From Pegethrix bostrychoides GSE-TBD4-15B (GTDB lineage Bacteria; Cyanobacteriota; Cyanobacteriia; Elainellales; Elainellaceae): 64,000 bases of DNA. This document shows, one piece after another, positions 38,180-47,380 of this stretch; positions within the stretch are counted from its first letter, which is position 1; every line of letters begins with the position of its first letter. The notes below the pieces were generated by a model, which worked only from the letters and a program-made list of their open reading frames with translations, searched no databases and had not been told where the DNA came from. The position numbers and the translations under genes were made by a program. The stretch covers positions 1-64,000 of the forward strand of contig JAHHHV010000070.1 of assembly GCA_019359155.1 (NCBI GenBank), given 5' to 3'.

Positions 38180-38409
38180 TGGCTCACTTTCCACTTGCTC
38201 AACAGCTTAGAGATAACGCTCTCTATCAAATCAAGTTCATCAATTCAGGACGCTAGCTATTTTCTTGCATCCATAGCTCAATATTCTGCCCTAAATTTAG
38301 ACAGTCCCTATCGCTGCTTTATGAATGGCGTAAAAAATAGTCTGATCCGTTCTGATTGTAACGCTCTCAAAACTTCTGCTGCTCTTAAATCCTTTCAGGT
38401 CGCTGGTCT

Positions 38410-39528
38410 ATGATGCTTCAGTCTGCTGCTCAATCGTCGCTGAAACTGCTGCTAATCTCAACGCCTGTGGGAGCGCTGGGGTCAGGGCTGGGGGGCGGCG
38501 TGGAGCTAACCTTGCAAAATCTGGCCGAGGCCATGTGGCAACGGGGCTATCAGGTGCAGGTCTTGGCTCCAGCCGGTTCACGGCTCACGGGTGCAGCCGC
38601 ACAGATTCCGGTGATTCCGGTCGATGGAACGCTCCAGCCAACGGCACAGACGCAGGGGCGGGAGTCGCCGATTCTGCTGCCCAAAGATGCAGTGCTAGCG
38701 GCTATGTGGGATCAGGCGCGGCAGATGGAGCCGGAATTTGATCTGTTGCTGAATTTTGCCTACGACTGGCTGCCGTTTTACCTGAGCGGATTTTTGCAGC
38801 GTCCGGTGGCGCATCTGGTCAGCATGGGTTCACTCACAGACGCGATGGATCAAATCATTGAGCAAACTTTGGATCGCTTTCCAAAAACCATCGGTGTCCA
38901 CAGCCGAGCGCAGGCCGAGACATTTAGCTTTGGCGATCGCTGCCGTCCGCTGGGGAACGGCCTGGATCTGTCACTCTACCAGCCAGTCTACGAAGTCGCA
39001 GCTGAACCTTATCTGGCCTGGGTGGGTCGAATTGCCCCCGAAAAAGGGATCGAAGACGCGATTGCAGCAGCGCAGGCTAGCGGCTTGCTCTTAAAAATCT
39101 GGGGTGCCATGCCAGATCAGTCTTACTGGCAGGCAATTTGCCAGCGCTTCCCAGAGGGCGGCTTTCGCTATCAGGGCTTTCGCTCGACTCAGCAGCTTCA
39201 GCAAGGCTTAAGGCAGGCGCGGGCGCTGGTAATGACTCCCAAATGGATTGAAGCCTTTGGCAATGTGGCGATTGAGGCGCTGGCCTGTGGTGTTCCGGTG
39301 CTGGCCTATCAGCGAGGTGGCCCTGCTGAAATCGTCGAGTCCGGGAAAACAGGCTGGCTAGTTGAGCCGGATAGCGTTGATGAGCTGGTGGCGGCCATTG
39401 GCAAACTTGATCAGATCGATCGGCGCATCTGTCGGCAGCAGGCTGAGGCGCGGTTTTCGATGCAGGCGATGGGTGAGCGGGTGGAAGCCTGGTTTGCGGA
39501 GATTCTGGCTAGCGAGGCTGATGGGTGA
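38410..39528 (+). CDS. GT4 glycosyltransferase, possibly pteridine glucosyltransferase
   Basis: 372 residues, GT-B fold of family GT4. The N-terminal segment LLISTPVGALGSGLGGGVEL is the UDP-sugar loop region, and the C-terminal half has WVGRIAPEKGIEDAI and the retaining-enzyme motif WIEAFGNVAIEALACGVPVLAYQRGGPAEIV. The N-terminus strongly recalls the UDP-glucose:tetrahydrobiopterin alpha-glucosyltransferase of Synechococcus PCC 7942, which makes glucosylated pterins; that assignment is from memory. Another acceptor is possible. Single gene, facing away from grpE. Confidence 0.7.
   Translation: MMLQSAAQSSLKLLLISTPVGALGSGLGGGVELTLQNLAEAMWQRGYQVQVLAPAGSRLTGAAAQIPVIPVDGTLQPTAQTQGRESPILLPKDAVLAAMWDQARQMEPEFDLLLNFAYDWLPFYLSGFLQRPVAHLVSMGSLTDAMDQIIEQTLDRFPKTIGVHSRAQAETFSFGDRCRPLGNGLDLSLYQPVYEVAAEPYLAWVGRIAPEKGIEDAIAAAQASGLLLKIWGAMPDQSYWQAICQRFPEGGFRYQGFRSTQQLQQGLRQARALVMTPKWIEAFGNVAIEALACGVPVLAYQRGGPAEIVESGKTGWLVEPDSVDELVAAIGKLDQIDRRICRQQAEARFSMQAMGERVEAWFAEILASEADG
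38933..38940. other. HIP1 palindrome GCGATCGC
   Basis: One of only two copies of this cyanobacterial repeat noticed in the window; the other is at 41032-41039. Confidence 0.9.
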
Positions 39529-39565
39529 AGCGGATTGCTGAGGCGGATTGCTGAGGCGGATTCGC
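39527..39565. repeat. 13-bp tandem repeat x3 at the GT4 gene stop codon
   Basis: Units GAAGCGGATTGCT, GAGGCGGATTGCT, GAGGCGGATTCGC; the first begins inside the TGA stop codon (39526-39528). Confidence 0.9.
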
Positions 39566-39611
39566 GCTGGGTTCGCTGGGCATCCTGAAATTAGAATCAT
39601 GAGGTGCCAAG

Positions 39612-41051
39612 ATGCCCGCGACTCAACCCATTATTCAGCCAGCAATTCAAAAGATTGCGGCCAAGCTCCAGCAGGTCTGGGGATATTCCAGCTTTCGTCC
39701 ACCGCAGGGCGAGATTGTGCAGGCCTTGCTGGCTCGGCAAGATACGCTGGTAGTAATGCCAACGGGCGGCGGCAAGTCGATTTGCTTTCAGCTGCCGGCT
39801 TTGCTAGAAACTGGCCTGACGCTGGTGGTTTCGCCATTGGTAGCGCTGATGGAAAACCAGGTGCAGGAACTCCAGCAGCGACGGCTGCCCGTGGCGTTGC
39901 TGCATAGCGAGCTGTCGAGTCAGCAGACCCGCAAAACACTGTGGCTACTAGAAACCCAGAAGCTGCGTCTGCTCTATCTCTCACCCGAAACGTTGCTGAG
40001 CCGCGCGGTTTGGGAGCGCCTCTGTCGGCCTGAACTGGTGATCAACGGCCTGATTTTGGACGAGGCGCATTGCTTGGTGCAGTGGGGCGATAGCTTTCGT
40101 CCGGCCTATCGTCGCTTGGGGGCGGTGCGTCCGGCCTTGCTGGCACAAAAGCCAGCGGGTAGCCAAATCGCGATTGCCGCCTTTACCGCCACGGCTGATC
40201 CGCAGGCTCAGCGCATCATTCAGCAGGTGTTGGGGCTGGAGTCGCCGCAGGTGTTTCTGCACAGCCCCTATCGCCCGAATCTGCATCTGGGGGCGCAGAT
40301 TGCCTGGTCGTCTAGAGGCCGTAAACAACAGCTCTGGCAGTTTATTCAGCAGCATTCCGGCACAGGATTGGTCTATGTCCGCACCCGCGCGGCTAGTGAA
40401 GAATTGGCCGCATGGCTAACGCAGCAGGGCTACAAAACTGCCGCCTATCACGCCGGACTCAGCCCGGAAGCACGTCGTCAGCTTGAGGCTGACTGGCTGA
40501 GCGGCAGCCTGCCCTGCGTGATCTGCACCTCAGCATTTGGCATGGGGATCAATAAGCCGGACGTGCGCTGGGTGATGCATTTTCACCTGCCGCTGCTACT
40601 TTCAGAGTATGTGCAGGAAGTGGGGCGTGCCGGACGAGACGGCCAACCTGCCAAAGCGCTAGCGCTGGTCAGCGAACCGACGGGCTGGCTAGATTCCGAA
40701 GACAATCAGCGGCAGCAGTTCTTCCAGTCCCAAATGCGGAAACAGCAGCAAACCGCTCAGGCGCTGATTCGGCAGATTCCGGCGACAGGCGAGGTAGTTG
40801 CAGTGTCGCGGCAGTTTCGGCAGGCTGAGATGGCGCTGGCGCTGCTGCATAGCGCTGGGCAGTTGACTTGGCTCGACCCGTTTCACTATCAAATTGCGCC
40901 CAACGCCAAAGTTCCCGTGGCTGAATCTACTGCCGCCAAGCAAATGCAGCGCTATCTGCACAGCCGCACCTGTCGCTGGGACAGCCTGCTGAGCGCCTTT
41001 GGATTTAGCGCAGGATTTCGCTGCGGCCACTGCGATCGCTGCAAGCCTTAA
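39612..41051 (+). CDS. recQ: RecQ-family DNA helicase, short form
   Basis: 479 residues. Superfamily-2 helicase motifs: I MPTGGGKSICFQLP, II LILDEAHCL, III FTATADP, V and VI CTSAFGMGINKPDVRWV and QEVGRAGRDGQPAKAL. The RecQ zinc-binding cysteines are at the end (RTCRWDSLLSAFG, then CGHCDRCKP). The protein stops right after the zinc site, so the winged-helix (RQC) and HRDC domains of full RecQ are missing. This shorter type may differ in DNA substrate choice. Single gene, with GAGGTG before the start. Confidence 0.9.
   Translation: MPATQPIIQPAIQKIAAKLQQVWGYSSFRPPQGEIVQALLARQDTLVVMPTGGGKSICFQLPALLETGLTLVVSPLVALMENQVQELQQRRLPVALLHSELSSQQTRKTLWLLETQKLRLLYLSPETLLSRAVWERLCRPELVINGLILDEAHCLVQWGDSFRPAYRRLGAVRPALLAQKPAGSQIAIAAFTATADPQAQRIIQQVLGLESPQVFLHSPYRPNLHLGAQIAWSSRGRKQQLWQFIQQHSGTGLVYVRTRAASEELAAWLTQQGYKTAAYHAGLSPEARRQLEADWLSGSLPCVICTSAFGMGINKPDVRWVMHFHLPLLLSEYVQEVGRAGRDGQPAKALALVSEPTGWLDSEDNQRQQFFQSQMRKQQQTAQALIRQIPATGEVVAVSRQFRQAEMALALLHSAGQLTWLDPFHYQIAPNAKVPVAESTAAKQMQRYLHSRTCRWDSLLSAFGFSAGFRCGHCDRCKP
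41032..41039. other. HIP1 palindrome GCGATCGC
   Basis: Second of the two copies noticed; located in the last codons of the recQ-like gene. Confidence 0.9.
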
Positions 41052-41053
41052 AG

Positions 41054-41554
41054 CTAGGCCAGAACCGTCATGCCGCTGAAATAGTCCTGAAGCTGGCGGT
41101 CGTGATCGTGGGACAGCTCGCCCTGCGGGATTTCCTGGCGAGTAAAGGCGCGAATGTTGGAGATCTCTAGGGTGTCCTGCACCTGCATTTCGCCCTCTAC
41201 GCTGGCCTCCACCAGAATGCAAATTGAGTGAAAGCGAGGATCGCGTTCTGGATCAGAGTAAACCCCGACTAGGCGATTAATTTTGACCAGATCCAAGCCC
41301 GTTTCTTCAGCTAGCTCGCGCTTCGTGGAGCTAGGGATATCTTCGCCCCAGTCCACGATGCCGCCGGGGAGGCTCCAGCGGCCGTTGTCGCGCCGCTGCA
41401 CTAGCACAATCCGTCCGTCGGGCAGGATGGGGATGATGCTGGTGCCAGTGATCGGGTGGCGAAAGACCAGGCCGACTGCGGTTTGCAGCAGTCGCCAGAT
41501 CTGGGAGAGCGGATGGGGCTGATCACGGGGAACTGAGTCTAAATTTTGGGTCAT
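41054..41554 (-). CDS. Nudix hydrolase
   Basis: 166 residues with a complete Nudix box: GGIVDWGEDIPSSTKRELAE, continuing ETG (GX5EX7REUXEEXGU). Preceded by the strand IVLVQRRDNGRWSLP. Nudix enzymes cut nucleoside diphosphates linked to another moiety; the substrate cannot be told. Its stop lies 3 bp from the end of the convergent recQ-like gene. Confidence 0.87.
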   Translation of the reverse strand: MTQNLDSVPRDQPHPLSQIWRLLQTAVGLVFRHPITGTSIIPILPDGRIVLVQRRDNGRWSLPGGIVDWGEDIPSSTKRELAEETGLDLVKINRLVGVYSDPERDPRFHSICILVEASVEGEMQVQDTLEISNIRAFTRQEIPQGELSHDHDRQLQDYFSGMTVLA

Positions 41555-41614
41555 ATCGGCTGAGCGGCAACTGTTAAGGAAGGGCGATGCTCAATTCAAG
41601 GGGTTTAATCTAGT

Positions 41615-41636
41615 CTGCTTAAATCCTGCTTAAATC
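41615..41636 (-). repeat. 11-bp tandem duplication at the peroxiredoxin stop codon
   Basis: CTGCTTAAATC twice in tandem; the first copy contains the stop codon of the peroxiredoxin gene (41619-41621). Confidence 0.85.
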
Positions 41637-42083
41637 GCTCAAGATAGTGGCGGCATGAGCTTCGGGCTTGACTTTGAGATAGATTTTTTCGATTTTGCCG
41701 ACTGGATCAATCACGAACGTATTGCGGCTGATGCCCATGTACTCTTTGCCCATGAACTTTTTCAGCCCATAGCTTTCATACAGCGTCGCGACCTGTCCAT
41801 CCGCATCAGAGAGCAGCAAAAACGGCAGGTCAAACTTCTGGCTAAACTTGCTGTGAGATCTGGCATCGTCGGTGCTGACCCCCAGCACCATTATGTCTTG
41901 CGCCTGAAACTGCTCAAACAGATCTCGAAAGCCACAGGCTTCTTTAGTGCATCCCGGCGTGTTGTCGCGCGGATAGAAATAGAGCACAACGCGCTTGCCT
42001 TGAAAGTCAGTCAGCTTGACTAAGTTTCCGTTTGTATCAGGCAGGCAGAAATCGGGGGCGGTATCTCCCGGTTTTAATTGCAT
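41619..42083 (-). CDS. Thioredoxin-dependent peroxiredoxin Q (Bcp family)
   Basis: 154 residues from ATG 42083 ([12 protein letters not shown]); upstream in-frame starts would add 48 residues unlike the family and overlap the divergent gene. The peroxidatic cysteine and the resolving cysteine five residues later lie in [15 protein letters not shown], the PrxQ arrangement. Typical [12 protein letters not shown] follows. It reduces hydrogen peroxide and alkyl hydroperoxides using thioredoxin; soluble. Divergent from the 5-formyl-THF cyclo-ligase gene. Confidence 0.92.
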   Translation of the reverse strand: MQLKPGDTAPDFCLPDTNGNLVKLTDFQGKRVVLYFYPRDNTPGCTKEACGFRDLFEQFQAQDIMVLGVSTDDARSHSKFSQKFDLPFLLLSDADGQVATLYESYGLKKFMGKEYMGISRNTFVIDPVGKIEKIYLKVKPEAHAATILSDLSRI

Positions 42084-42198
42084 ATCGTTGCACGAGATAA
42101 TCAGCCTGATCGGCTTCAAAGAATAGTTCGCAGGCGGCTTTATCTTTTCGATTGTAGGCCGAATCGTCGAGAATGCCCAACGCTCAGCCATAGGCAAC

Positions 42199-42786
42199 AT
42201 GCAGAAAATAGACCCATCTAGCCCCAAAGCTCAGCTTCGCAAGTCGCTGCTCCAGACTCGTCAAGCGATGTCACCCGCAGTCTGGCAGCAGAAAAGCCAG
42301 CAGATCTGTGCTCAGCTCCAGCAGTCAGGCTGGCTGAATCAGGCGCGGACGATTTTGGCTTACTCCAGCCTGCGCCAAGAGCCAGACTTGAGCAAGCTGC
42401 TGAACGCAAACGCGGCTCGCTGGGGACTACCGCGCTGCGTCGAAAAATCTCTATCCTGGCATCTCTGGAACCCTGAATTTCCCTTGCAGGCTGGTCGCTA
42501 CGGCCTTTTAGAACCGCGTCCAGATGCGCCCCAAATTACAGCTGCTGAGGTGGATTTAATCTTAGTACCAGCCGTGGCCTGTGACCGCAGCGGCTATCGC
42601 TTGGGGTATGGCGGCGGCTTCTACGATCGGCTGCTGAGTCAGCCAGACTGGCGCAAGATTCCGACCGTTGGAGTTGTTTTCGAGTTTGCACTGCTGCCGG
42701 AGCTGCCGACTGAAGCCTGGGACTGGCCGTTGCAGGCGATTTGCACCGAGTCTGGCCTGTTTGAGCCGCCGCACCATCTCGCCTAA
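42199..42786 (+). CDS. 5-formyltetrahydrofolate cyclo-ligase
   Basis: 195 residues. Converts 5-formyl-THF to 5,10-methenyl-THF with ATP. N-terminal helix [15 protein letters not shown] with the substrate-binding lysine and arginine, the strand [20 protein letters not shown], and the nucleotide loop [11 protein letters not shown] are all present. Length is normal. Its 3' end overlaps the convergent ABC ATPase gene by 4 bp. Confidence 0.92.
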   Translation: MQKIDPSSPKAQLRKSLLQTRQAMSPAVWQQKSQQICAQLQQSGWLNQARTILAYSSLRQEPDLSKLLNANAARWGLPRCVEKSLSWHLWNPEFPLQAGRYGLLEPRPDAPQITAAEVDLILVPAVACDRSGYRLGYGGGFYDRLLSQPDWRKIPTVGVVFEFALLPELPTEAWDWPLQAICTESGLFEPPHHLA

Positions 42787-43634
42787 TCCAGGTTGCGGCC
42801 CGTGAGCTCGACAAAAATATCTTCGAGGTTGGAAGGGCGTAGCATCATGCCAGTTTTGTCGGGCTGCTGCTCTAGATAGTCTTTGGCAACTTCCATCGTC
42901 GGGAAAAACTGGTAGTCCCAGCGCTCGCCGTTTTGCCGCATCACCAGCCCTTCGCCATGCTGCCGCCGCAGTTCTTCAAAGCTACCCAGCGCAATCAGCT
43001 TGCCGCCGTCCAGAATGCCGATGCGGTTGCAAAGATACTCAACTTCATCCATATAGTGCGTCGTCAGCAAAATCGTCATGCCCTGCTGGTTGAGGCTTTT
43101 GATAATTTCCCAGAGCCGCCGCCGCGTCTGCGGATCCAGCCCTACGGTGGGTTCATCCAAAAACAAGATCTGCGGCTGGTGCAGCAAAGCTCTGGCAATC
43201 TGCAAGCGCCGCTTCATGCCGCCAGAGAGCGTTTTGGCTAGATCGGCCTTGCGCTCGCTCAGATCCACATAGTCCAGGCAGCGGTCGATTTCAGCCTGAC
43301 GCCGCGAGGCCGGAACATGGTGCATCCGCCCGTGATACTCCATGTTTTCCCAGACGGTCAAATCCGCGTCTACGCTGGTCTGCTGCAACACCACGCCAAT
43401 TTGCTGCTTCACGCCAAACGGCTGGCGCACCACGTCATAGCCCGCCACGACAATATCGCCCTGCGTGGGGCGAGTCAGCGTCGTCAGCATCCGAATGGTG
43501 GTTGACTTTCCGGCTCCGTTAGGGCCTAGCAGACCAAAGATTTCGCCCGGTTCGATTCGCAGCGACAGATTATCGACAACCGAGACATCGTTGTAGACTT
43601 TGTGGACGTTTTGCAGGCAGACAGCGGCTGGCAT
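42783..43634 (-). CDS. ABC transporter ATP-binding protein, DrrA type
   Basis: 283 residues. Walker A GLLGPNGAGKSTT, Q-loop VVLQQTSVDADLTV, signature TLSGGMKRRLQIA, Walker B ILFLDEPTVGLD and switch histidine TTHYMDEVEYL. The DrrA-like C-terminal extension ends [15 protein letters not shown]. Such ATPases work with an ABC-2 membrane partner to export lipids, drugs or polysaccharides, but no permease gene is adjacent, so the partner is encoded elsewhere. Confidence 0.9.
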   Translation of the reverse strand: MPAAVCLQNVHKVYNDVSVVDNLSLRIEPGEIFGLLGPNGAGKSTTIRMLTTLTRPTQGDIVVAGYDVVRQPFGVKQQIGVVLQQTSVDADLTVWENMEYHGRMHHVPASRRQAEIDRCLDYVDLSERKADLAKTLSGGMKRRLQIARALLHQPQILFLDEPTVGLDPQTRRRLWEIIKSLNQQGMTILLTTHYMDEVEYLCNRIGILDGGKLIALGSFEELRRQHGEGLVMRQNGERWDYQFFPTMEVAKDYLEQQPDKTGMMLRPSNLEDIFVELTGRNLD

Positions 43635-43683
43635 GGGCGTTTCGTGAACCTCAGTAGCTGGGTGGACTGGCTCTAGTAATAGC

Positions 43684-45675
43684 TCAGGGCAAGTTTTCGA
43701 TCACGACGGGCGGCAAGGCATCGGCGAGTTCAAAGCCAAACACTCTGGCGTAGAAGTAGAGTTCGCTGTCTAATGCCCGCTTAATATTTTCGGCTTTGCG
43801 GAAGCCGTGCTGCTCGCCTTCAAACAGAATATAGGCTACCGGCAGCCCCTTTTGCCGCAAAATATCGACCATCATCTCGGCTTGGTTCGGCGGCACGATC
43901 TTGTCCTCGTCGCCCTGGAAAAAAATCAGCGGACAATCCAACTGGCTCGCGGCAGCAATCGGCGAGCGCTGCTGGTAAATTGCCTGCGCCTCTGGATATT
44001 TGCCAATCAGCCCGTCCAGATAGCGTGACTCAAACTTGTGCGTATCTCGCGCCAAGGCTTCCAAATCACTCACGCCGTAGTAGCTAGCTCCTGCCTTAAA
44101 CGTGTCTCGAAAGGTGAGCGCCGCCAGCGTCGTGTAGCCGCCCGCACTGCCGCCATCAATGCAGAGCCGATCTGGATCGGCCAAGCCTTGCGCCACCAAA
44201 TATTTTGCGCCATTTACGCAGTCGTCCACGTCCACAATGCCCCAGCGCCCCTTCAGACGTTCGCGGTAGTCGCGGCCATAGCCCGTGCTGCCGCCGTAGT
44301 TCACGTCCAGGATGGCAATGCCGCGACTCGTCCAATACTGAATACTGGGATTAAACGAAGCTGAGGTTGCCGCCGTGGGGCCGCCATGACTTTTGACCAG
44401 CAGCGGTGGCGTTTCGCTCTCTGGAGCGCTGTAGTCCTGGTTTTGGGGAGCGTAGTAAAAGCCGTAAGCCATCAAACCGTCGGCGGTAGGAAACTCAATC
44501 GCGGCTGGAGCGGAAATGTAGCCTGGATCAATTTCTAGCCTGCTGGAGTAGCGCAGCGTCTCAATTTCGCCAGTTTGCAGATCGAGCCGCACCAGAGCGC
44601 TGGGGCTGGTTGGCATCCCGCCAATAAAAACCGCCCGCCCTGCTGCCACCTTCAGTCCGCTGATCGCTGAAAACGGCGTGGCGATTTCGGCAAGTTCCAG
44701 CGTGGTGGTGTTGAGGCGAGCTAGATGCTGGACTCCAGCTTCGACATAGGTGCAGATTAAGCTGTGGGCTGACTCGAAGCCATAGGTCGTCATGTCAAAC
44801 ACCCAGAGCGGCAGCCCAAATTCGGCAGCTTTAGGGCAGAGTGGCTCGATTTGTCCAGCTTCGGCGCTCCAGCGGTAGAGATTCCACCAGTTGGTGCGGT
44901 CGCTGATGAAGTAGAGCTGGCCATTGGGCGACCATTCAGGCTGAAAGATCGATTCGCTGAGGCCGCCTGCAATTTTCTGCGGTTCGCCTAGCTTGCCTGC
45001 CGCATCGACTGAGGCCACCCAGAGTTCGGTGCCATCCCAGGGCATGTTGGGGTGATTCCAGCTCAGCCAGCAGAGAAACTTGCCGTCTGGACTGAGGCGG
45101 GGGGCAGCGTAAAAATCTTGACCGGATACCAGAACTTCACCTGCGTTTAGATCAGCAAGACTGACGGCCACAATCGTATTCACCGGCTCCGACGGTGCTA
45201 GCTGCTGCCCTGGCTGCTGATAAGCACCGTGATCTTCCCGAATGCAGATCAACCTGTTTCGATCCTGATCAACTGCGATATCTGCATAGCGACAGCCTTC
45301 GGGAGTCAGCGCTTCTGGGCTTTGGTCTGGAAATTGATCTGGGCTGTGATCTGGACTGGAAACCTGAGCCGTCTGCCGATAGAGCCGCTGATCAGTGAAG
45401 TTAGAGAAATAGATTTGGCCTGCGGCCACCTGATAAGCGCCACCACCATACTCATGCACCCGCGTCCGCACGTTGAACGGAGCCAGCACCATGTCGGTTT
45501 CCTGTCCAACCGCCCAGCGTACCAGCACCGTGCGTCCGCCTTCAGTGGGTCGGCCTTCGCTCCAATAGACATCAGCGCCATCCAGCTTGATCTCACCGAG
45601 CCGAATACTGCCCGCCACAATCAGATCTGAGGTGATTGGCGATTTCCAAGAGCCGTAGGGCGCGAGTCTGGGCAT
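43684..45675 (-). CDS. S9-family peptidase (acylaminoacyl/prolyl oligopeptidase type)
   Basis: 663 residues: an N-terminal beta-propeller (to about 400) and a C-terminal alpha/beta-hydrolase domain. Catalytic triad: serine in [14 protein letters not shown], aspartate in [11 protein letters not shown], histidine in [18 protein letters not shown] is the oxyanion region. No signal peptide, so cytosolic. The family degrades oligopeptides and N-acylated peptides. A small in-frame repeat ([15 protein letters not shown]) interrupts the propeller at about residue 107. Confidence 0.9.
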   Translation of the reverse strand: MPRLAPYGSWKSPITSDLIVAGSIRLGEIKLDGADVYWSEGRPTEGGRTVLVRWAVGQETDMVLAPFNVRTRVHEYGGGAYQVAAGQIYFSNFTDQRLYRQTAQVSSPDHSPDQFPDQSPEALTPEGCRYADIAVDQDRNRLICIREDHGAYQQPGQQLAPSEPVNTIVAVSLADLNAGEVLVSGQDFYAAPRLSPDGKFLCWLSWNHPNMPWDGTELWVASVDAAGKLGEPQKIAGGLSESIFQPEWSPNGQLYFISDRTNWWNLYRWSAEAGQIEPLCPKAAEFGLPLWVFDMTTYGFESAHSLICTYVEAGVQHLARLNTTTLELAEIATPFSAISGLKVAAGRAVFIGGMPTSPSALVRLDLQTGEIETLRYSSRLEIDPGYISAPAAIEFPTADGLMAYGFYYAPQNQDYSAPESETPPLLVKSHGGPTAATSASFNPSIQYWTSRGIAILDVNYGGSTGYGRDYRERLKGRWGIVDVDDCVNGAKYLVAQGLADPDRLCIDGGSAGGYTTLAALTFRDTFKAGASYYGVSDLEALARDTHKFESRYLDGLIGKYPEAQAIYQQRSPIAAASQLDCPLIFFQGDEDKIVPPNQAEMMVDILRQKGLPVAYILFEGEQHGFRKAENIKRALDSELYFYARVFGFELADALPPVVIENLP

Positions 45676-45709
45676 GGCGATCTTGAGCTGAGCAGCTTTT
45701 TAAGTTTAT

Positions 45710-45754
45710 CGCCCAAGTCTACCGCAGCCCAAGTCTACCGCAGCCCAAGTTTAC
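45710..45754. repeat. 16-bp tandem repeat upstream of the S9 peptidase gene
   Basis: CGCAGCCCAAGTCTAC and CGCAGCCCAAGTTTAC, preceded by a 13-base partial copy; it begins 35 bases before the start codon (minus strand). Confidence 0.85.
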
Positions 45755-45779
45755 TCCAGCCGAAACCTGCGGGTTAGAC

Positions 45780-46271
45780 CTAAGCCACTCTCAGCTGGAA
45801 CTGCTCAAACCCATGACGACGCGGCGGCGGTGCAGACTGCGAGGTCGCTTTCAGCAGCAGCGGAATTTCAGCGCTGTTGTAGACCCGAAATTCGGTTTCC
45901 AGATTGGCTCCCGCTGCCCGAACCGCCTGATTCAACACCAGCGAACCGTCGGGATCAGAGACAGAGCGGTGGAACGTGCCGGGGGGAATCCGCAGAATAT
46001 CGCCGTTCGCCTGCAAGCGCACCATATGAAACGGCTGCTTCCAGCTAAGATTGACCAGATAAAACGTGCGGCCACCGCTGAGCGCCAGCAGGTTGTCTTC
46101 TTGGTGAGCATGCATATAAAACTGCCAGCAGCCTTCCGAGCCATTGTTGGGACTGGTGGCAGCGCCATCGTGAAACACCAGATCGCGAGCGTTAGAATTG
46201 GCGATCGTGATGTCAAAAAACCGAACGCTGGGCGTATCACGAAACTTTTCGTACGGTATCAGTTGAAACAT
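45780..46271 (-). CDS. Cupin-like protein, unrecognised subfamily
   Basis: 163 residues from ATG 46271 (MFQLIPYEKF); an upstream TTG is less likely. The cupin pattern is seen in FYMHAHQEDNLLALSGGRTF (HxH motif followed by an acidic residue) and, 40-50 residues on, ILRIPPGTFHRSVSDPDG. Function unknown. It is divergent from a LysR gene, which is a common sign that the regulator controls it. Confidence 0.65.
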   Translation of the reverse strand: MFQLIPYEKFRDTPSVRFFDITIANSNARDLVFHDGAATSPNNGSEGCWQFYMHAHQEDNLLALSGGRTFYLVNLSWKQPFHMVRLQANGDILRIPPGTFHRSVSDPDGSLVLNQAVRAAGANLETEFRVYNSAEIPLLLKATSQSAPPPRRHGFEQFQLRVA

Positions 46272-46419
46272 AACGCTAAGGCTGTCAGCGGTGAGACAGT
46301 TCAAAAAACAGTGAATAACTTAAGATCTTGCAAAACTTAATTTGCTGATTACAGGCTAACGTTCCCAGTAATCGGGATCAAAAGCGATATCGACTCACCG
46401 CTATGCAGTAACCGGATGG

Positions 46420-47331
46420 ATGCATCCAATGAACCTAGAGCATCTGCGAATTTTACGGACGATCGTAGCCTGTGGCAGTTTTTCGACCGCCGCTCTCAAG
46501 TTAGATATTTCGCAGTCTGCCGTCAGTCGAGCGGTGGCGGCACTCGAAGCTGAGCTAGGCGTTTCGTTGCTGACCAGAGGCCGATTTGGGGCGCATCCGA
46601 CGCGCGTGGGCGAACGAGTGCTGCATCACGCCGAAACCATGCTGGAGCTGCGCGAGCGAATCGACCATGAGGTGAATCTTGCCAAAGGCTTGCAGGGCGG
46701 ACGGGTACGGATTGCCTCGTTTCGCAGTGCCGCGACTCATCTGCTGCCACCTTTGCTGGCTCAATTCCGGCAGCGCTTCCCAGATATTGAGGTAGCCATT
46801 ACCGAAGATGAACCCGTTGAAATTGAGCAGGCGCTACGTGAAGGGCGGGTTGATATTGGGCTGATTGCGCTGCCCCGTGCCAGCGATGAGTTTGATACCT
46901 GGGAGATTGCCCGCGACGAATTTGTGGTGTTGCTGCCGGCTTCACCCATCCTGCAGCCAATTCCGACGCAGCTTACCTGGGATATGCTGGCCAACTACTC
47001 GTTTATTCTCTATAACTACGCCGAATGTACGGTCGTAGTGCTGAATCACTGGGCGCAGTGGGGGCAGTCGCCGCAGGTCGCCTACGAAATTAAAGAAGAC
47101 TCCACGATTGTCAGCATGGTGGCGCAGGGGCTAGGCGCAGCAATTTTGCCCCGATTGGCAGCTCTGCCGATTCCTAATGAAATTCAAGTGCGCTCGCTGC
47201 CTGTGCCGCTAGAGCGAATTATTGGGGCGGCTATCGTGTCCAATATTTTGCAGCCGCCTGCTGTCTTTGCTTTTCTAGATTTAATGCGCGGCACAGGGCT
47301 GTTTGCGCCCAACCAAAAAGGCAACGGCTGA
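46420..47331 (+). CDS. LysR-family transcriptional regulator
   Basis: 303 residues from ATG 46420 (or 300 from ATG 46429, MNLEHLRI). N-terminal winged helix-turn-helix with FSTAALKLDISQSAVSRAVA, then EAELGVSLLTR. The C-terminal effector-binding domain begins with GGRVRIASFRSAATHLLPPL. LysR proteins usually activate a divergent gene with a small-molecule co-inducer. The divergent cupin gene is the natural candidate target. The 148-bp gap must contain both promoters. Confidence 0.9.
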   Translation: MHPMNLEHLRILRTIVACGSFSTAALKLDISQSAVSRAVAALEAELGVSLLTRGRFGAHPTRVGERVLHHAETMLELRERIDHEVNLAKGLQGGRVRIASFRSAATHLLPPLLAQFRQRFPDIEVAITEDEPVEIEQALREGRVDIGLIALPRASDEFDTWEIARDEFVVLLPASPILQPIPTQLTWDMLANYSFILYNYAECTVVVLNHWAQWGQSPQVAYEIKEDSTIVSMVAQGLGAAILPRLAALPIPNEIQVRSLPVPLERIIGAAIVSNILQPPAVFAFLDLMRGTGLFAPNQKGNG

Positions 47332-47338
47332 TGGCGCT

Positions 47339-47380
47339 ATTCTGGCTTGATTATTTTGGCTTGATTATTCTGGCTTCACC
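47339..47380 (-). repeat. 14-bp tandem repeat x3 across the RodZ-like stop codon
   Basis: Units ATTCTGGCTTGATT, ATTTTGGCTTGATT, ATTCTGGCTTCACC. The stop codon (47365-47367, minus strand) spans the junction between copies two and three. Confidence 0.9.

Noticed and set aside
41619-42227. Longer start (202 residues) for the peroxiredoxin.
   Set aside because: The 48 extra residues do not resemble the family and overlap the divergent cyclo-ligase gene; ATG 42083 gives the normal length.
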